This document shows positions 24,354 through 34,464 of a DNA stretch of 64,000 bases, piece after piece. A program made the position numbers and the translations under genes. Origin of the DNA: Cyclobacterium marinum DSM 745 (GTDB taxonomy: Bacteria > Bacteroidota > Bacteroidia > Cytophagales > Cyclobacteriaceae); contig NC_015914.1 of NCBI RefSeq assembly GCF_000222485.1, positions 4,260,001 to 4,324,000 on the forward strand, in the 5' to 3' direction. Numbering within the stretch: position 1 is the first letter of the stretch; every line of letters begins with the position of its first letter. Under the pieces are notes generated by a model that saw nothing but the letters and a program-made list of their open reading frames with translations, ran no database searches and had not been told where the DNA came from.

Positions 24354-26138
24354 ATGAAGCATATAACCAATGTTTTGCTAATTTTCTTTTTAATGGCAAT
24401 TGTCCAATCATGCTCTAATAAGGATATTGAAAACAGGTATATCAAATACGAAAGTGTCAGGTTAAATTCTGAAGAGAGAAAGATCGTGGAGAAAATACTG
24501 GACGAACTTCACGAAAAATTCGATCCTAAGGAGAACATGATCACAAAGACGCTGGGTGGATACAATTACCACACCGATGCGGATAGTGGCGTATTTCATG
24601 AAGTCCGAGGCTCATTTTATTATGCGGCTTTATTATTGGATTTGGCTGATGACCAATACACGGATCGGGCTTTTAATATTATTGAAAAGACAATCACTTT
24701 GCAGGATCAGGATACCACTTCCAAATCAGTTGGTGTATGGCCCTATTATCTGGAAGAGCCACTTTCAACCAAAAAATCACCTATTGATTATAACTGGGCC
24801 GATTTCAATGCTGTAAGTCTACTAGATGTTTGGATGGGGCATCAGGATAGGATTCCAAGCGACCTAAAACCCAAAATCAAAGACGCGCTGATTCTGGCAG
24901 CTAAGTCAATCCAAAAACGAAATATGCGCCCTGGTTATACCAATATCGCTATCATGGGGGCTTATGTTACCTATATGACTTCAAATCTGTTTAATCTTCC
25001 AGAAATGAGTGAATATGCTAGTGGAAGACTGAAACGATTCTATGATTATACGCTTGAAAAGGGAGGGTTTTCGGAATACAATAGCCCTACATATACGATA
25101 GTAGCTTTAGATGAATTGTTTCGCATGAAATCACACATTATTGAGCCCACTGCCAGACAACAGGTTGACTCATTGTATTCCATCGGTTGGGAAATCATTG
25201 CCAGACATTATCATAAACCCACCGGTCAATGGGCTGGCCCTCATAGCCGTTCATACAGTACATTGGTTCAGCCAACTTTTTATTCAATATTAAAAGAAGG
25301 TTCAAATGGACAAATAGATGTAGGAATTGAACAAAAACGCAAGAATGTAAAGATCAAACATCAAATCCCACTGTATTTGATGCCCTATTTTCTTTCTCCT
25401 GAATACCCACGTACAGAAAAAGATGTCTTCGAGAAAGAGAATCCTCAAACCATTGGTACAAGTTACCTAACTGATAAATATGCACTTTCTACGGCAAACA
25501 GATCAAGCCTTTGGAATCAGCGCCGTCCATTTTTATTGTATTGGGGACAGGTTCAAAAACCGAAATACTTACAGGTTAGGTTTCTGCATGATAATTATGA
25601 TTTCAGTTCTTCCACTTTTTACAGTGAGCAGGAACAAAATAAAATTCTTGCAGGTATCAACTTTATTTCCAACGGGGGAGATAAACATATTAGTATAGAC
25701 CGGTTAAAAGAAGGGAAATTCATTGCTAAAGATCTTCGGTTACGTTTTGAGTTTGGTAATATGAATGAGCAGGATAAACTTGTCTTACCAAAGTCAGTTA
25801 ATGACTTGATCAAAATTAACCTTGATCAAATAAATTTGAATATGCAGCTATATAGTGCCCAATTTGACGAATTTACCGGTAGTTGGGAAAAAGGTGGTGA
25901 TGATACTAACTGTTGGATTGATCTTGTCTTTTATTCGGGAGTTGAGAAGGAATTTGATTTAACTAAAATTGACAAAGCTTTTGCGGGGTTTATATTTGAA
26001 GTTAATACGACAGGTGATCGCCAGGAGAATAGGGAAGTTGAAATCGCCGAAACTGATGGAGTATTAAATATCGAGTGGAAAGGACTTAAACTTGAAACCC
26101 CTGTAAAACCTCAATCCCCGGAGAATACATTCATTTAA
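24354..26138 (+). CDS. Lipoprotein, probable alpha/alpha-toroid carbohydrate-active protein, family unrecognised
   Basis: This 594-residue protein has a lipoprotein signal (lipobox VQSC). The N-terminal two thirds are helical with features that suggest an (alpha/alpha) toroid of the lyase/hydrolase kind: FHEVRGSFYYAALLLDLA, YNWADFNAVSLLDVW, NMRPGYTNIAIMGAYV, EYNSPTYTIVALDEL and GQWAGPHSRSYSTL. Conserved-looking Asn, Tyr, His and Arg in these segments could be catalytic. The C-terminal part is beta-rich. It follows the SusCD genes by 197 bp, so a role in breaking down the imported polysaccharide is likely. I cannot place it in a CAZy family; it could be a polysaccharide lyase or a glycoside hydrolase. 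Confidence 0.7.
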   Translation: MKHITNVLLIFFLMAIVQSCSNKDIENRYIKYESVRLNSEERKIVEKILDELHEKFDPKENMITKTLGGYNYHTDADSGVFHEVRGSFYYAALLLDLADDQYTDRAFNIIEKTITLQDQDTTSKSVGVWPYYLEEPLSTKKSPIDYNWADFNAVSLLDVWMGHQDRIPSDLKPKIKDALILAAKSIQKRNMRPGYTNIAIMGAYVTYMTSNLFNLPEMSEYASGRLKRFYDYTLEKGGFSEYNSPTYTIVALDELFRMKSHIIEPTARQQVDSLYSIGWEIIARHYHKPTGQWAGPHSRSYSTLVQPTFYSILKEGSNGQIDVGIEQKRKNVKIKHQIPLYLMPYFLSPEYPRTEKDVFEKENPQTIGTSYLTDKYALSTANRSSLWNQRRPFLLYWGQVQKPKYLQVRFLHDNYDFSSSTFYSEQEQNKILAGINFISNGGDKHISIDRLKEGKFIAKDLRLRFEFGNMNEQDKLVLPKSVNDLIKINLDQINLNMQLYSAQFDEFTGSWEKGGDDTNCWIDLVFYSGVEKEFDLTKIDKAFAGFIFEVNTTGDRQENREVEIAETDGVLNIEWKGLKLETPVKPQSPENTFI

Positions 26139-26364
26139 AAAGAGGTATATGAAGATCACCAATTGGTTCTGATCGAACTAGAAAAGAATAAAATATCTTC
26201 TAGAATAATTATAAACCTCCTATTCAATCCCTTATCCTTTTATTTCATAGTAAAATCATACAAAATTCCATAAAATTGCGGCTTATTTTTATAACTTTAA
26301 AAACCAAGTAAAAATAAACTGAAATTAGGAATTGGTTAAAATTTAATTCTGATATAAAAACATT

Positions 26365-28269
26365 ATGAAATATATTATAGTAGTAATATTTTTTGTGACA
26401 GTAATTATTAACCCTGCTGAAAGTCAGGAGTTGGATTCAATTCCCAACCTCAAATCCGTACCCTATCACTCTCCTTCTCCACCTCCAGAATGGGCTTTGC
26501 TACAAAGGCAAATGATGGAAGCACTCTATCCTGCCACCATGGAATTTGTTGAAAAATATACCAATCCTGATGGTACTTTAATTTGGAGAGATGAATGGCC
26601 TGGGATGGATGGTTCTGATGACGGATATGAGAGCTTTTATAATTTCCCACTGTATTATGCGCTAGGCGGACCAAAAGAAATTGATCTGCTTTCCAGAAAA
26701 TTATGGGAAGGAGTTACCAGACAGTTTACCGGCTATGGTCAGATAGTGGATGAATTTGATGCAGGCTATGATTGGATGCATCATGGGGAGTCCTATACCT
26801 ATTTTTACTTTTTCGGCCTGGCAGATCCTACAGATAAAAAGATGCGGGATAGGGCCATGAAATTTGCAAAATTGTATTTTGATAATGGTACCGAAAACTC
26901 CAATTTTGACAGTAAACTGAAACTTATTCGTTCACCACTTACAGGTAGCCTTGGTCCCAGGTTTGTGAATACTGCTGAAGACTGGGTTACCCATAGACCC
27001 ATTTTAAGTAATTATCCCCTTCCTTATGACGACATACCTAATGTTACATCCGGAAAAGATTGGAACAACGACAACAAATTCCAATTTATTTTGGAGGCTT
27101 TAAATAACCGGATGATGAAAGGAGATGTGCCCTTAAATTTGGCTTCAACAAGCATGATGCTGAATGCCTATATGTACACTGGGGAAGATCAATACAAAAA
27201 ATGGGTAACCTCCTATGTCAATGCCTGGATGGAAAGGACAGAAAAAAACAATGGGATAATCCCGGATAATGTAGGCCTTTCGGGGGAGATTGGAGAACAT
27301 ATGGATGGGAATTGGTGGGGAGGATATTATGGGTGGAAATGGCCCCATGGTGTCAAAAATAAGTTGGAAGCCACCACAATTGGCGCTTCAAATGCCTATT
27401 TGATTTCTGGAGATGATAAATACCTGGATTTACCCAATGCTGTAATCGCATCCGTTTCAAATGAGGCAAAGGAAGAAAATGGTAAAAAATTGGTTCCCCA
27501 CCGTTATGATCAAAGAGGCTGGTACGACTACCGGCCCATGCAACCCATGTATCCTACGCATTTATGGTACATGTCCCGGGAAAATAAGGATTGGGAAAGG
27601 GTAAAAGACTTGTTGGATCCTGAGGAAATGGAAAAATTGACTTATAAAAAGGGCAAAGGAGATGAAATTAATACGGCAACATGGTTAGGGTATTTGGAAG
27701 GGAAGGTTCCGACCTATCCGGTAGATATTTTAAAAGCCACGTACAATGAAATGCTTTCCAGACTGGACCGTATAAGAAAAGATACTACCACACCAGATTT
27801 CCAGGATGTTCATCATTGGCTGAACCTGAATCCGGTTGTTTTAGAAGGACTTGTTCAGACCATGCTTGGTGCTCCCAATCATATCTACCATGGAGGACTA
27901 TTGCATACTTCAGTCCGCTATTTTGATCCAGAAAATAGAAGGTCAGGCATTCCTGCAGATATGGCAGCCTTGGTTGAACAAATCACAGATGCCGGTATTT
28001 CCCTTACCTTGGTAAATCTTCATCCTACCGAAACAAAAAAAGTTGTCATTCAAGGCGGGATGTTTGGAGAACATCAAATCAAGCGGGTAAATATGATTGA
28101 CAAATACCCTTATCAATTTGATACAATCGATCACAAATTTTTTCAAGCTGAGATAGCACCGGGATCGGTTGTGAAACTGGAAATTGAAATGACCCGGTTT
28201 CAAAATCCTCCGACATATGCCTTCCCATGGCATGGAGATAACATACCGGAAAGAGAGATTAATTATTAG
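26365..28269 (+). CDS. Large secreted protein of a polysaccharide utilisation locus, family unrecognised
   Basis: This 634-residue protein has a signal peptide (about residues 1-20, cleavage near ESQE). It is rich in Trp, Tyr and acidic residues, with helices compatible with an (alpha/alpha)6 barrel (RDEWPGMDGSDDGYESFYNF, EFDAGYDWMHHGESYTYFYF, TSMMLNAYMYTG, GEHMDGNWWGGYYGWKWPHG). The C-terminus is a small beta domain (ISLTLVNLHPTETKKVVIQG). An aromatic-rich cleft with Asp and Glu suggests a sugar-processing enzyme, but no known motif is seen. It is the last gene of the rhamnosidase/SusCD block on the + strand and is followed by 2.3 kb of non-coding repeats. Confidence 0.68.
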   Translation: MKYIIVVIFFVTVIINPAESQELDSIPNLKSVPYHSPSPPPEWALLQRQMMEALYPATMEFVEKYTNPDGTLIWRDEWPGMDGSDDGYESFYNFPLYYALGGPKEIDLLSRKLWEGVTRQFTGYGQIVDEFDAGYDWMHHGESYTYFYFFGLADPTDKKMRDRAMKFAKLYFDNGTENSNFDSKLKLIRSPLTGSLGPRFVNTAEDWVTHRPILSNYPLPYDDIPNVTSGKDWNNDNKFQFILEALNNRMMKGDVPLNLASTSMMLNAYMYTGEDQYKKWVTSYVNAWMERTEKNNGIIPDNVGLSGEIGEHMDGNWWGGYYGWKWPHGVKNKLEATTIGASNAYLISGDDKYLDLPNAVIASVSNEAKEENGKKLVPHRYDQRGWYDYRPMQPMYPTHLWYMSRENKDWERVKDLLDPEEMEKLTYKKGKGDEINTATWLGYLEGKVPTYPVDILKATYNEMLSRLDRIRKDTTTPDFQDVHHWLNLNPVVLEGLVQTMLGAPNHIYHGGLLHTSVRYFDPENRRSGIPADMAALVEQITDAGISLTLVNLHPTETKKVVIQGGMFGEHQIKRVNMIDKYPYQFDTIDHKFFQAEIAPGSVVKLEIEMTRFQNPPTYAFPWHGDNIPEREINY

Positions 28270-28585
28270 TTGGGATTTGGATATTGAAAAAAATGTAAGG
28301 GAATGACGCTTGCGTGAGAGATTTTGTCAGCATTGTTGCAGAAAAAAAGCAACAATACCGCCAAAATCAGTTTGTGCTTTTTGCCTTAACCAAGGCTTAA
28401 CAGCCTTGGCTACAAAAATGGCACCCCCAATGGGGTTTTGGGCCATTTCTATTACAGCTGATTGGAGTTCCTGACTTGCTGCGCATCAGGACGGGGCACT
28501 ACAAAGGTTGAACTCTGCTGGAGTGATTTATTGTTTATAGTCATCTTAACTCTGAGCTTTTAAAATGTAAAGTCTCGGAATGACG

Positions 28586-28920
28586 TTTTTCGGTCACTGA
28601 GCTTGTCGAAGTGTACCGAATTAGCCCTATACCATTTCGTCATTGCGAACCCTTTTTTGGGGAGGAGAAGTGAAGAAAAAGGGTGTGGCAATCTTATTAC
28701 GTTGGAGATTCCTTCGACTTTCTACGCGCAAAGCCCCTGCAAAGTCAGGGAATGATGTTTTTTCGGTCACTGAGCTTGTTGAAGTATACCGAATTAGCCC
28801 TATACCATTTCGTCATTGCGAACCCTTTTTTGGGGAGGTGAAGTGAAGGAAAGGGTGTGGCAACCTCATTACGCTGGGGATTTCTTCGACTTCCATTACT
28901 CAAAGTCTCTGAATGACGCA
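28586..28920. repeat. Direct repeat of about 183 bp, two copies; other short repeats in 28270-28950
   Basis: TTTCGGTCACTGAGCTTGT (28588 and 28769), followed by TACCGAATTAGCCC, CATTGCGAACCCTTTTTTGG, and a GGTGTGGCAA segment, occurs twice in direct orientation with few differences. These are pieces of short dispersed repeats common in Bacteroidota intergenic DNA. A further hairpin-like pair (GTTGC and GCAAC) lies near 28335. The stretch 28270-28585 has no gene. Confidence 0.65.
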
Positions 28921-28953
28921 TTTTAAATAAACCTGATTAGGGTTCAGTTCATA

Positions 28954-30600
28954 CGATAAATTAATTTCCGCCCTGTAGATTTTCGACGTTAAGAAATTTA
29001 AGAAGCGATGGAAAGGACACAGGCATGGTTGGAATAGAATTTAGAGGATGAGCCTCTAGAAATAGCAATTGTTAAAAGCGAAACCATAGATACCGGAGTT
29101 TGCCTGTGTGCGGAAGGCCTTAAATTTTAGTCGAAAAGATACTCAGCGGCGGGCTTTTTTGGCCTGCAGCAAAAAAGTGACAATGGTTATTTTATATGAC
29201 ATGGTCTAGTAAAAAACTGGTTTGCAATATAAAAATTAATCCCTGGCAAATTTCAAATCTTTACTAATAGGAAAGTATAAGAATTAATAGAACTGTTACT
29301 GGTTCAACGTTGTCTGGTGAGTTTGGCTTACTAAAGTGATTTCATCCCTGAAAGCAGAGGTTTTCCGTTCATTTCTTTTCCATTGATGAAAAGAAACGAA
29401 CCAAAGAAAAATCTAGCTAAAACTAAACTTCCCCCCGCAAGGCCCTCGCCCCCTAGTAGTTTTGGCCCGGCCACCCCGCCCTTAATACAGTGATTGCGTT
29501 AAAAATCGCCCATTATTAATCAAATGGTAAATTAATTTCCGCCTTGTAGATTTTCGACGTTAAGAAATTTAAGAAGGGATTGGCAAGGGCACAGGCATGG
29601 TTGGAATAGGATTTAGAGGATGAGCCTCTAGAAATAGCAATTGTTAAAAGCGAAACCATAAATACCGCAGTTTGCCTGTGTGGGCGAGGCCTTAAATTTT
29701 AGCCGAAAAGATACACAGCGGCGGGCTTTTTTGGTTACTTTTTGGGCCTGCAGCAAAAAAGTGACAATGGTTATTTTATATAACTTGGTTTAGTAAAAAA
29801 CTGGTTTGTAATTTAAAAATAATCACTGGCAAATTTCAAATTTTTACTAATAGGAAAGTAAAAGAATTAATAGAACCGTTTCTGGTTAAACGCTACATGA
29901 TAAGTTTGGCTTTCTTAGTAATTTCATCCCTGAAATCAGAGGTTTTCCGTTCATTTCTTTTCCATTGATGAAAAGAAACGAACCAAAGAAAAATCTAGCC
30001 AAAACTAAACTTCCCCCCGCTAGGCCCAACCCCGCCTCGTAGTTTTGGCCCGGCCACCCCGCCCTGAGTTTGGCGAATGCGTTAAAAATCGCCCATTATT
30101 AATCAAATGATAAATTAATTTCCGCCTTGTAGATTTTCGGCGTTAAGAAATTTAAGCGGGGATGGCAAAGGCACAGGCACTGTTTGACGAAGTTTTTGGT
30201 TAGGGGAATACCCAATAAATAACGAAATATGTGAAAACCAAAAACTAAGGAGTTTGCCTGTGCGCGGGAAGCCTTAAATTTTAGCTGAAAAGATACTCAG
30301 CGGCGGGGTTTTTTGTTTACTTTTTTGACCTGTAGCAAAAAAGTAAAAAATGGTCATGATAAATAACATGGTAAATATATATAAGGAATATTAATGTAAA
30401 ACGCATCATGGACCTATTAAAGTTTTTGATAAAGGTAAAGGCCTAAATAAAAATTTACCCGTTCATTTCTTTTCTCCTGAGTTACTTCGTTTCAGGGCTT
30501 GTCCTGACTTGCTACGCATCAGGACAAGCCCTGAATAAGGCAGTGTTAACATGATAAAAAAAAACGAACCAAAGAAAAATTTAGCCAAAACTAATCTATA
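28954..30600. repeat. Three tandem copies of a structured repeat of about 575 bp (repeat A)
   Basis: Copies start at about 28954, 29526 and 30109. Each has TTAATTTCCGCC, GACGTTAAGAAATTTAAG, a CACAGGCA ... TGCCTGTG inverted repeat, CTTAAATTTTAG, the GCGGCGGG(C/G)TTTTTTG block, then TTCATTTCTTTTC ... GAAAAGAAACGAACC with the tail GAAAAAT(C/T)TAGC(C/T)AAAACTA. Copies 1 and 2 also have GTAGTTTTGGCCCGGCCACC-like ends. In copy 3 the segment inside the CACAGGCA stem is replaced by a different hairpin (AGTTTTTGGTT/AACCAAAAACT). No long frame is conserved, so these are non-coding, possibly transcribed structured elements. The core is shared, inverted, with 47041-48990. Confidence 0.75.
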
Positions 30601-30618
30601 GAAATAACCTTTACCTTC

Positions 30619-31781
30619 TCAATACCTTACCCGATCCTTTTTATTAAAAAGTAAACCTTCATCCTGAAGCAATTGATAAACAGTGACTTTTTCCTGAATA
30701 TCATTGTTGATAAAGGAGCTAATCAATTTACTATGCAACATTGAACCACCTAATTTCCCAAAGGAATGCCCATCCCGAATAAGCAATAAGGTGGAATTTA
30801 AATAAAACTCTGCCAACACATCATAACAAAATCTGGAAAGCAATTTGTCATGTACTGCACCTACAATCAATACCTTACCACTAAAATCTAATCCCCGGTC
30901 ATAATTTACCCCATATACAGAGAAAGGTATGCGTTCAAACTGCTTCCATATTTCATGACTTTCTAGCATCATCCACTTCGCTATTTTAGATTCTAGTAAA
31001 TTGGAAGCTGCATTATAGGTCAATCCATAACTGTGCTCAAAAAGCCTAATCTTCTGAGCGATATCGGCTTTATCTGCTTCTACTAAAGATGGTAACAGAA
31101 ACCGCCATTTTAAATAAAAATAAAAGGCCAGATCAATGTATTCAGTCCCCGTTTGTTCCTTACAAAGGTTCTCAGAATTGTTGTACCACAAAAAATCAAG
31201 GTAGGAAGCATTTTCAAGTGGTATTGCTTCCAGGCACTGTGAGGGGTTGATAAGATTCAGGTTTTTTGAAGGTCAAAGAGTAGGGGGTTGAAGGAAATCA
31301 AGGATTTGACGTTTTCAGGGAAAAGGCCAAGGTAATAATGCAGGTAGGCAGCGGCACCTGAAAAGCCCAGTAAATGTACCCTGTGGTTTCCGGTCAAGGC
31401 ATTACGGATCAACTCTATGTCCCTTGCTTGTTGGTCCATATTTAGCAATTGATAAGCTTTTGCCCAATCAATTTCCCCTGAAGAATTGATAATTTGCAAA
31501 ATGGCATCAGCCTCATTCCGACCTTTGATATGAACGATATTAAATTCATCCAACAGCGGCTGCATGTCTATGCTTTCCTGAAAATACTTGTCCAAAGGAT
31601 CCTCAATTAGCAGAATGGTTTCCTTTTGCTTATCGTAGGGATGCATTAGGGTATAGCTAATTTCTATTTTCCTAGCATTCTTTATATGATGATCCAGCGG
31701 TACCAGTAAAAAATGAGTTGTATCAGAGGGAGGAAAGTGAAAACCTGTGATTGCACTTAGAAACAGTAGAAAAGCTATCAA
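30619..31781 (-). pseudogene. Alpha/beta-hydrolase-like protein, split by a homopolymer frameshift
   Basis: The gene starts at 31781, overlapping the end of the propeller gene upstream by 4 bp (ATGA-type coupling). Frame one ends at 31257 after FNPLLFDLQKT. Adding one A to the run of six A near 31262 joins it smoothly to NLINPSQCLEAIPLENAS and on to the stop at 30619. The fused protein of about 387 residues has a signal-like N-terminus, a nucleophile elbow GFSGA, an Asp candidate (VGAVHDKL) and a His candidate (RDGHSFG), the alpha/beta-hydrolase layout. Either it is a real frameshift, a slippage-controlled switch, or a sequencing error in the A run. Confidence 0.65.
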
Positions 31782-32875
31782 AATTTGTCATTCCTTAATT
31801 TTACAACATGGAACTCTAGGGTATTTTCCTTCAATGCAGGATTTGCAGGATGTGCTAGGTTTAAAAATAAACCCTTTTTAGTTGCAAACCAATTATTGAT
31901 CTGGTAAGTATAATCAGGTAATGAATAGTGCTGAAGTTTTTTCAATTTGGAATCAAAAACGGTAAGTGAGGTTTTCTTTTTTAGAAATAAAATTTCTTTC
32001 CCTTTAATTGGCGCTTCCCAATTGAATCTATAAATAAGTTTCCGCCAAGGGTCAGGTATTGGGGAAAGATAATGCGTATTGTTTATGGCATGCGAATCAA
32101 TATTATCTAAGTTGATTAAAGGCAATATATGCTTAACCTCTTTTCCTTCCTTCAATTTTCCTTTGGTATTTAAACTATAAATATTGGATTGGTACTGATA
32201 ATTAAAAATCATATTTCCCTCGAAAAAATTATTGAATCCTAAATAGGTAACAAAACCAACATTTCCATAATTTTCCTTAAAAAAATCGGTATGATAAATT
32301 GGTAAATAGTTAGTTTCTAATGTTTCAAGATTAAGTAAGCCTATAAGAGGAAGATTTCCTTTTGATTTTTGATCTGTATTGTGGTAAACTATAAAGAAAG
32401 CTACACTTTTTGACACAGGGTTATACCGAAGCTTAAAATAGAAATTTATAGATGGTTCTCCTCCACCATCAAAATTAAACAACTCATAAAGTGAATGAAC
32501 TTTACTTATTTTTCCATTCAATGAAGAGATGTATAGTTTGCCTCTCGAGTACAAAAAAACAGAATCTTCATTGTGGAAATCTAGCCCGTCAACTTTGTCT
32601 ATACCATCAGGTCCTTCACGTTCAAGTGGTATTTGGTTTAAAGTTGATTGTTTATCCAAGCTAAACAAATCAAATGAATGCCTTGTTGCGTTATAGGCAA
32701 GGAGTTTGGATTCCTTATTCTCATAATAAGAATCCCAAACCTGATAAGTATTTAAGAAATTTTCATCAATTGGGATTTGAATCTTTTCGATATCAAGTGC
32801 TAGATGCTCTTTATTAGTGGGTATTGAACAAGAAAAAACGAGAGAAATTAAAACAAATAGCATAAAGTTATTCAT
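31778..32875 (-). CDS. DUF4221-like beta-propeller lipoprotein
   Basis: This 365-residue protein has a lipoprotein signal (lipobox VFSC). The mature part is built of short beta blades (FDLFSLDKQSTLNQIP, DSVFLYSRGKLYISSL, SVAFFIVYHNTD) and fits the six-bladed DUF4221 group. It differs from the other three propellers of the cluster. No NVEA-type peptide gene precedes it; only a decayed fragment of a glycosyltransferase gene is seen upstream at 33090-33150. It is coupled to the hydrolase-like gene downstream. Proteins like this usually sit on the outer membrane or in the periplasm; the role is unknown. Confidence 0.75.
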   Translation of the reverse strand: MNNFMLFVLISLVFSCSIPTNKEHLALDIEKIQIPIDENFLNTYQVWDSYYENKESKLLAYNATRHSFDLFSLDKQSTLNQIPLEREGPDGIDKVDGLDFHNEDSVFLYSRGKLYISSLNGKISKVHSLYELFNFDGGGEPSINFYFKLRYNPVSKSVAFFIVYHNTDQKSKGNLPLIGLLNLETLETNYLPIYHTDFFKENYGNVGFVTYLGFNNFFEGNMIFNYQYQSNIYSLNTKGKLKEGKEVKHILPLINLDNIDSHAINNTHYLSPIPDPWRKLIYRFNWEAPIKGKEILFLKKKTSLTVFDSKLKKLQHYSLPDYTYQINNWFATKKGLFLNLAHPANPALKENTLEFHVVKLRNDKF

Positions 32876-33014
32876 ATTAACTAAACTAAAAACAAATGTT
32901 GATTTTAACCAAAATATTTAGTTTTTTTAACAACTTATAGAATTGATAAACTGTTGACGCTCAATTTTTCCGAGTACATGGGTGTCATTTTTCGTGCATG
33001 GAAATTTTTTGCTA

Positions 33015-33062
33015 AGTGATGTGGTGATCTAGTGAGTTGGTGATGTGGTGATCTGGTAATTG
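33015..33062. repeat. Degenerate GTGATSTRGTG short tandem repeat
   Basis: Units such as GTGATGTGGTGATCT follow one another with small changes, up to TCTGGTAATTG at the end. The same motif occurs in other gaps of this cluster (around 42565, 44248 and 44868), always in non-coding DNA. Confidence 0.55.
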
Positions 33063-33089
33063 TGTAAATGATTACTTCCAGGTGATCAC

Positions 33090-33150
33090 TTCCAGGCACA
33101 AGGGTATAGCCAAGAGGGAAATAATTCAGGGAGCTTAAGATTAAAACCCA
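33090..33150 (-). pseudogene. Decayed glycosyltransferase fragment
   Basis: GGGTATAGCCAAGAGGGAAA and ATAATTCAGGGAGCTTAAGA match the glycosyltransferase gene around 40740-40790 (GGGTAAAGCCAAGTGGGAAA, ATAATTCAAGGAGCTTAAGA). In that gene the stretch encodes the segment SLNYFPLGFTLVPG. It lies in the 437-bp gap between two propeller genes. It shows that a second copy of the tailoring gene once stood here, consistent with duplication and loss of peptide-propeller-enzyme modules. Confidence 0.6.
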
Positions 33151-33312
33151 TAGTTTTTGTAATTAATTTTTCAATCCGGTTTCTGAAGGGGTAAGCTTAA
33201 TTCTGGGAGGTATATTAATAATTGCCTTCATTCAAAATCAGGTCATATGGCAAACTTAAGTAATTGCAATTTCCTAGGCCATAAACCTAGATTTTACCAC
33301 AAATCTATAAAA

Positions 33313-34401
33313 TCAAAAATTATCAGGTAGGCTAAACACAGCCAGTCCAGGATCCCGATCTGTGGTAATACCATAAAGCTTACCGGACTTTTCATCTACA
33401 GCAATGGATTGTAAAGACCTGTCTAATATCAACTCAAATTTCGAATTTCCTTCATAATCAAATACATAAACTGTTGTTGAGTTGATTTCACTATTTAGTA
33501 ATTCTTCCCTATTCCTTCCGCAGAAAAGCCCATAAATGTATTTATTTCCCAAACAAGCGCTTGAATAGGCATAGGGTTCTCCCTCATTTATTACCAATCC
33601 AGCACCGCTCCCTTTTCCAACAATAGAAAATCCCGGGACATGGTTTAATGGTCCATTTATCGCTAAAATTTCTCCTGTTTTTCTGTTTAAAATCTCGATC
33701 CTGTCTCTTCTTATCCCCACATGAACAAATATATCACTATTGGGTTTCCTCAACAGTTTTCCTTGGTGTAAATCCCCAAGATTAAAATTGGAAATTCCCT
33801 TGAATTCCTTTTTGGGCTCTATCTCCTTCCACGTGCCAAATTCATTTATTCTATCTCCCTCCAATTTAAATTCAATGTATCGGGCAGGATCGTTTGCCAT
33901 CCTGGTCATCACACTGGAATCAGTAGCCCAAACTAAATTAATAGCCGTAATAAAATTTTCTTTTTGTTTTATTTGTTGAGTTGGTTGATGCGAATCATCT
34001 CTTAGTTCAAATTCAGAATAAGTCTTTCCACCTAAGCTGTAAACCCAAAAAGTACCCTCATCATTGCCAAAATCAAACATAAAAGAATCCGTAATTTCTC
34101 CGGGGCCGAAACCAGATTCACCTTTCGAATTTAAGTATTGAAGTGTTTTTTTATCCAGTATGTGCATGGGGGGTTGATTGGTCAACTCCTGTATTACAAT
34201 AAAATCATTTTTAACTAGAAGATTATTTGGTTTTAATAATTCAGGATAATAATATTTTTGGCTAACTAAATCAATGCTTTTTGGTATGGTCTCTTTTGTG
34301 AATACCTTGTTAGAAGGATCTGACTTCTTGCAGGCACAAAGTAATAGACCTGAAATTAAGATCAATAAATTATTTTTATTTAATAATAATAGTATTTTCA
34401 T
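33313..34401 (-). CDS. TolB-like six-bladed beta-propeller lipoprotein
   Basis: This 362-residue protein has a lipoprotein signal (lipobox LLCAC). It is built of repeated blades (MHILDKKTLQYLNSKGESGF, GPGEI, then FDYEGNSKFELILDRSLQSI and GKLYGITTDRDPGLAVF). It is a clear paralogue of the protein at 40985-42097: both start the mature part with FT(K/E)(E/K)TIP and end with GITTD(R/E)DPG. It follows the peptide gene 34465-34686 with a strong hairpin between them. A propeller gene after an NVEA-type peptide gene is a recurrent pairing here and, from what I know, in other Bacteroidota. A role in peptide export or recognition is only a guess. Confidence 0.82.
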   Translation of the reverse strand: MKILLLLNKNNLLILISGLLLCACKKSDPSNKVFTKETIPKSIDLVSQKYYYPELLKPNNLLVKNDFIVIQELTNQPPMHILDKKTLQYLNSKGESGFGPGEITDSFMFDFGNDEGTFWVYSLGGKTYSEFELRDDSHQPTQQIKQKENFITAINLVWATDSSVMTRMANDPARYIEFKLEGDRINEFGTWKEIEPKKEFKGISNFNLGDLHQGKLLRKPNSDIFVHVGIRRDRIEILNRKTGEILAINGPLNHVPGFSIVGKGSGAGLVINEGEPYAYSSACLGNKYIYGLFCGRNREELLNSEINSTTVYVFDYEGNSKFELILDRSLQSIAVDEKSGKLYGITTDRDPGLAVFSLPDNF

Positions 34402-34422
34402 ATATCAATTAGTCTGCGATTT

Positions 34423-34458
34423 AAGCTCTGAAGCCATTTGATTAAGGCTTCAGAGCTT
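34423..34458 (-). terminator. Perfect 13-bp hairpin between peptide and propeller genes
   Basis: AAGCTCTGAAGCC and GGCTTCAGAGCTT pair perfectly around a 10-nt loop. On the coding (minus) strand no T run follows, so it may protect the 3' end of the peptide mRNA or partly block read-through. On the plus strand a T-rich run follows (CTTTTTATTTT), so it could also stop opposing transcription. Confidence 0.6.
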
Positions 34459-34464
34459 TTTATT

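Noticed and set aside
28954..30600. Tandem repeats as a CRISPR array
   Set aside because: Units are about 575 bp with internal stems, not 25-40-bp repeats with unique spacers; no cas genes are near.
33015..33062. Short GTGAT-type repeats as CRISPR or attC
   Set aside because: Units are degenerate, directly joined and without spacers or palindromic boxes.
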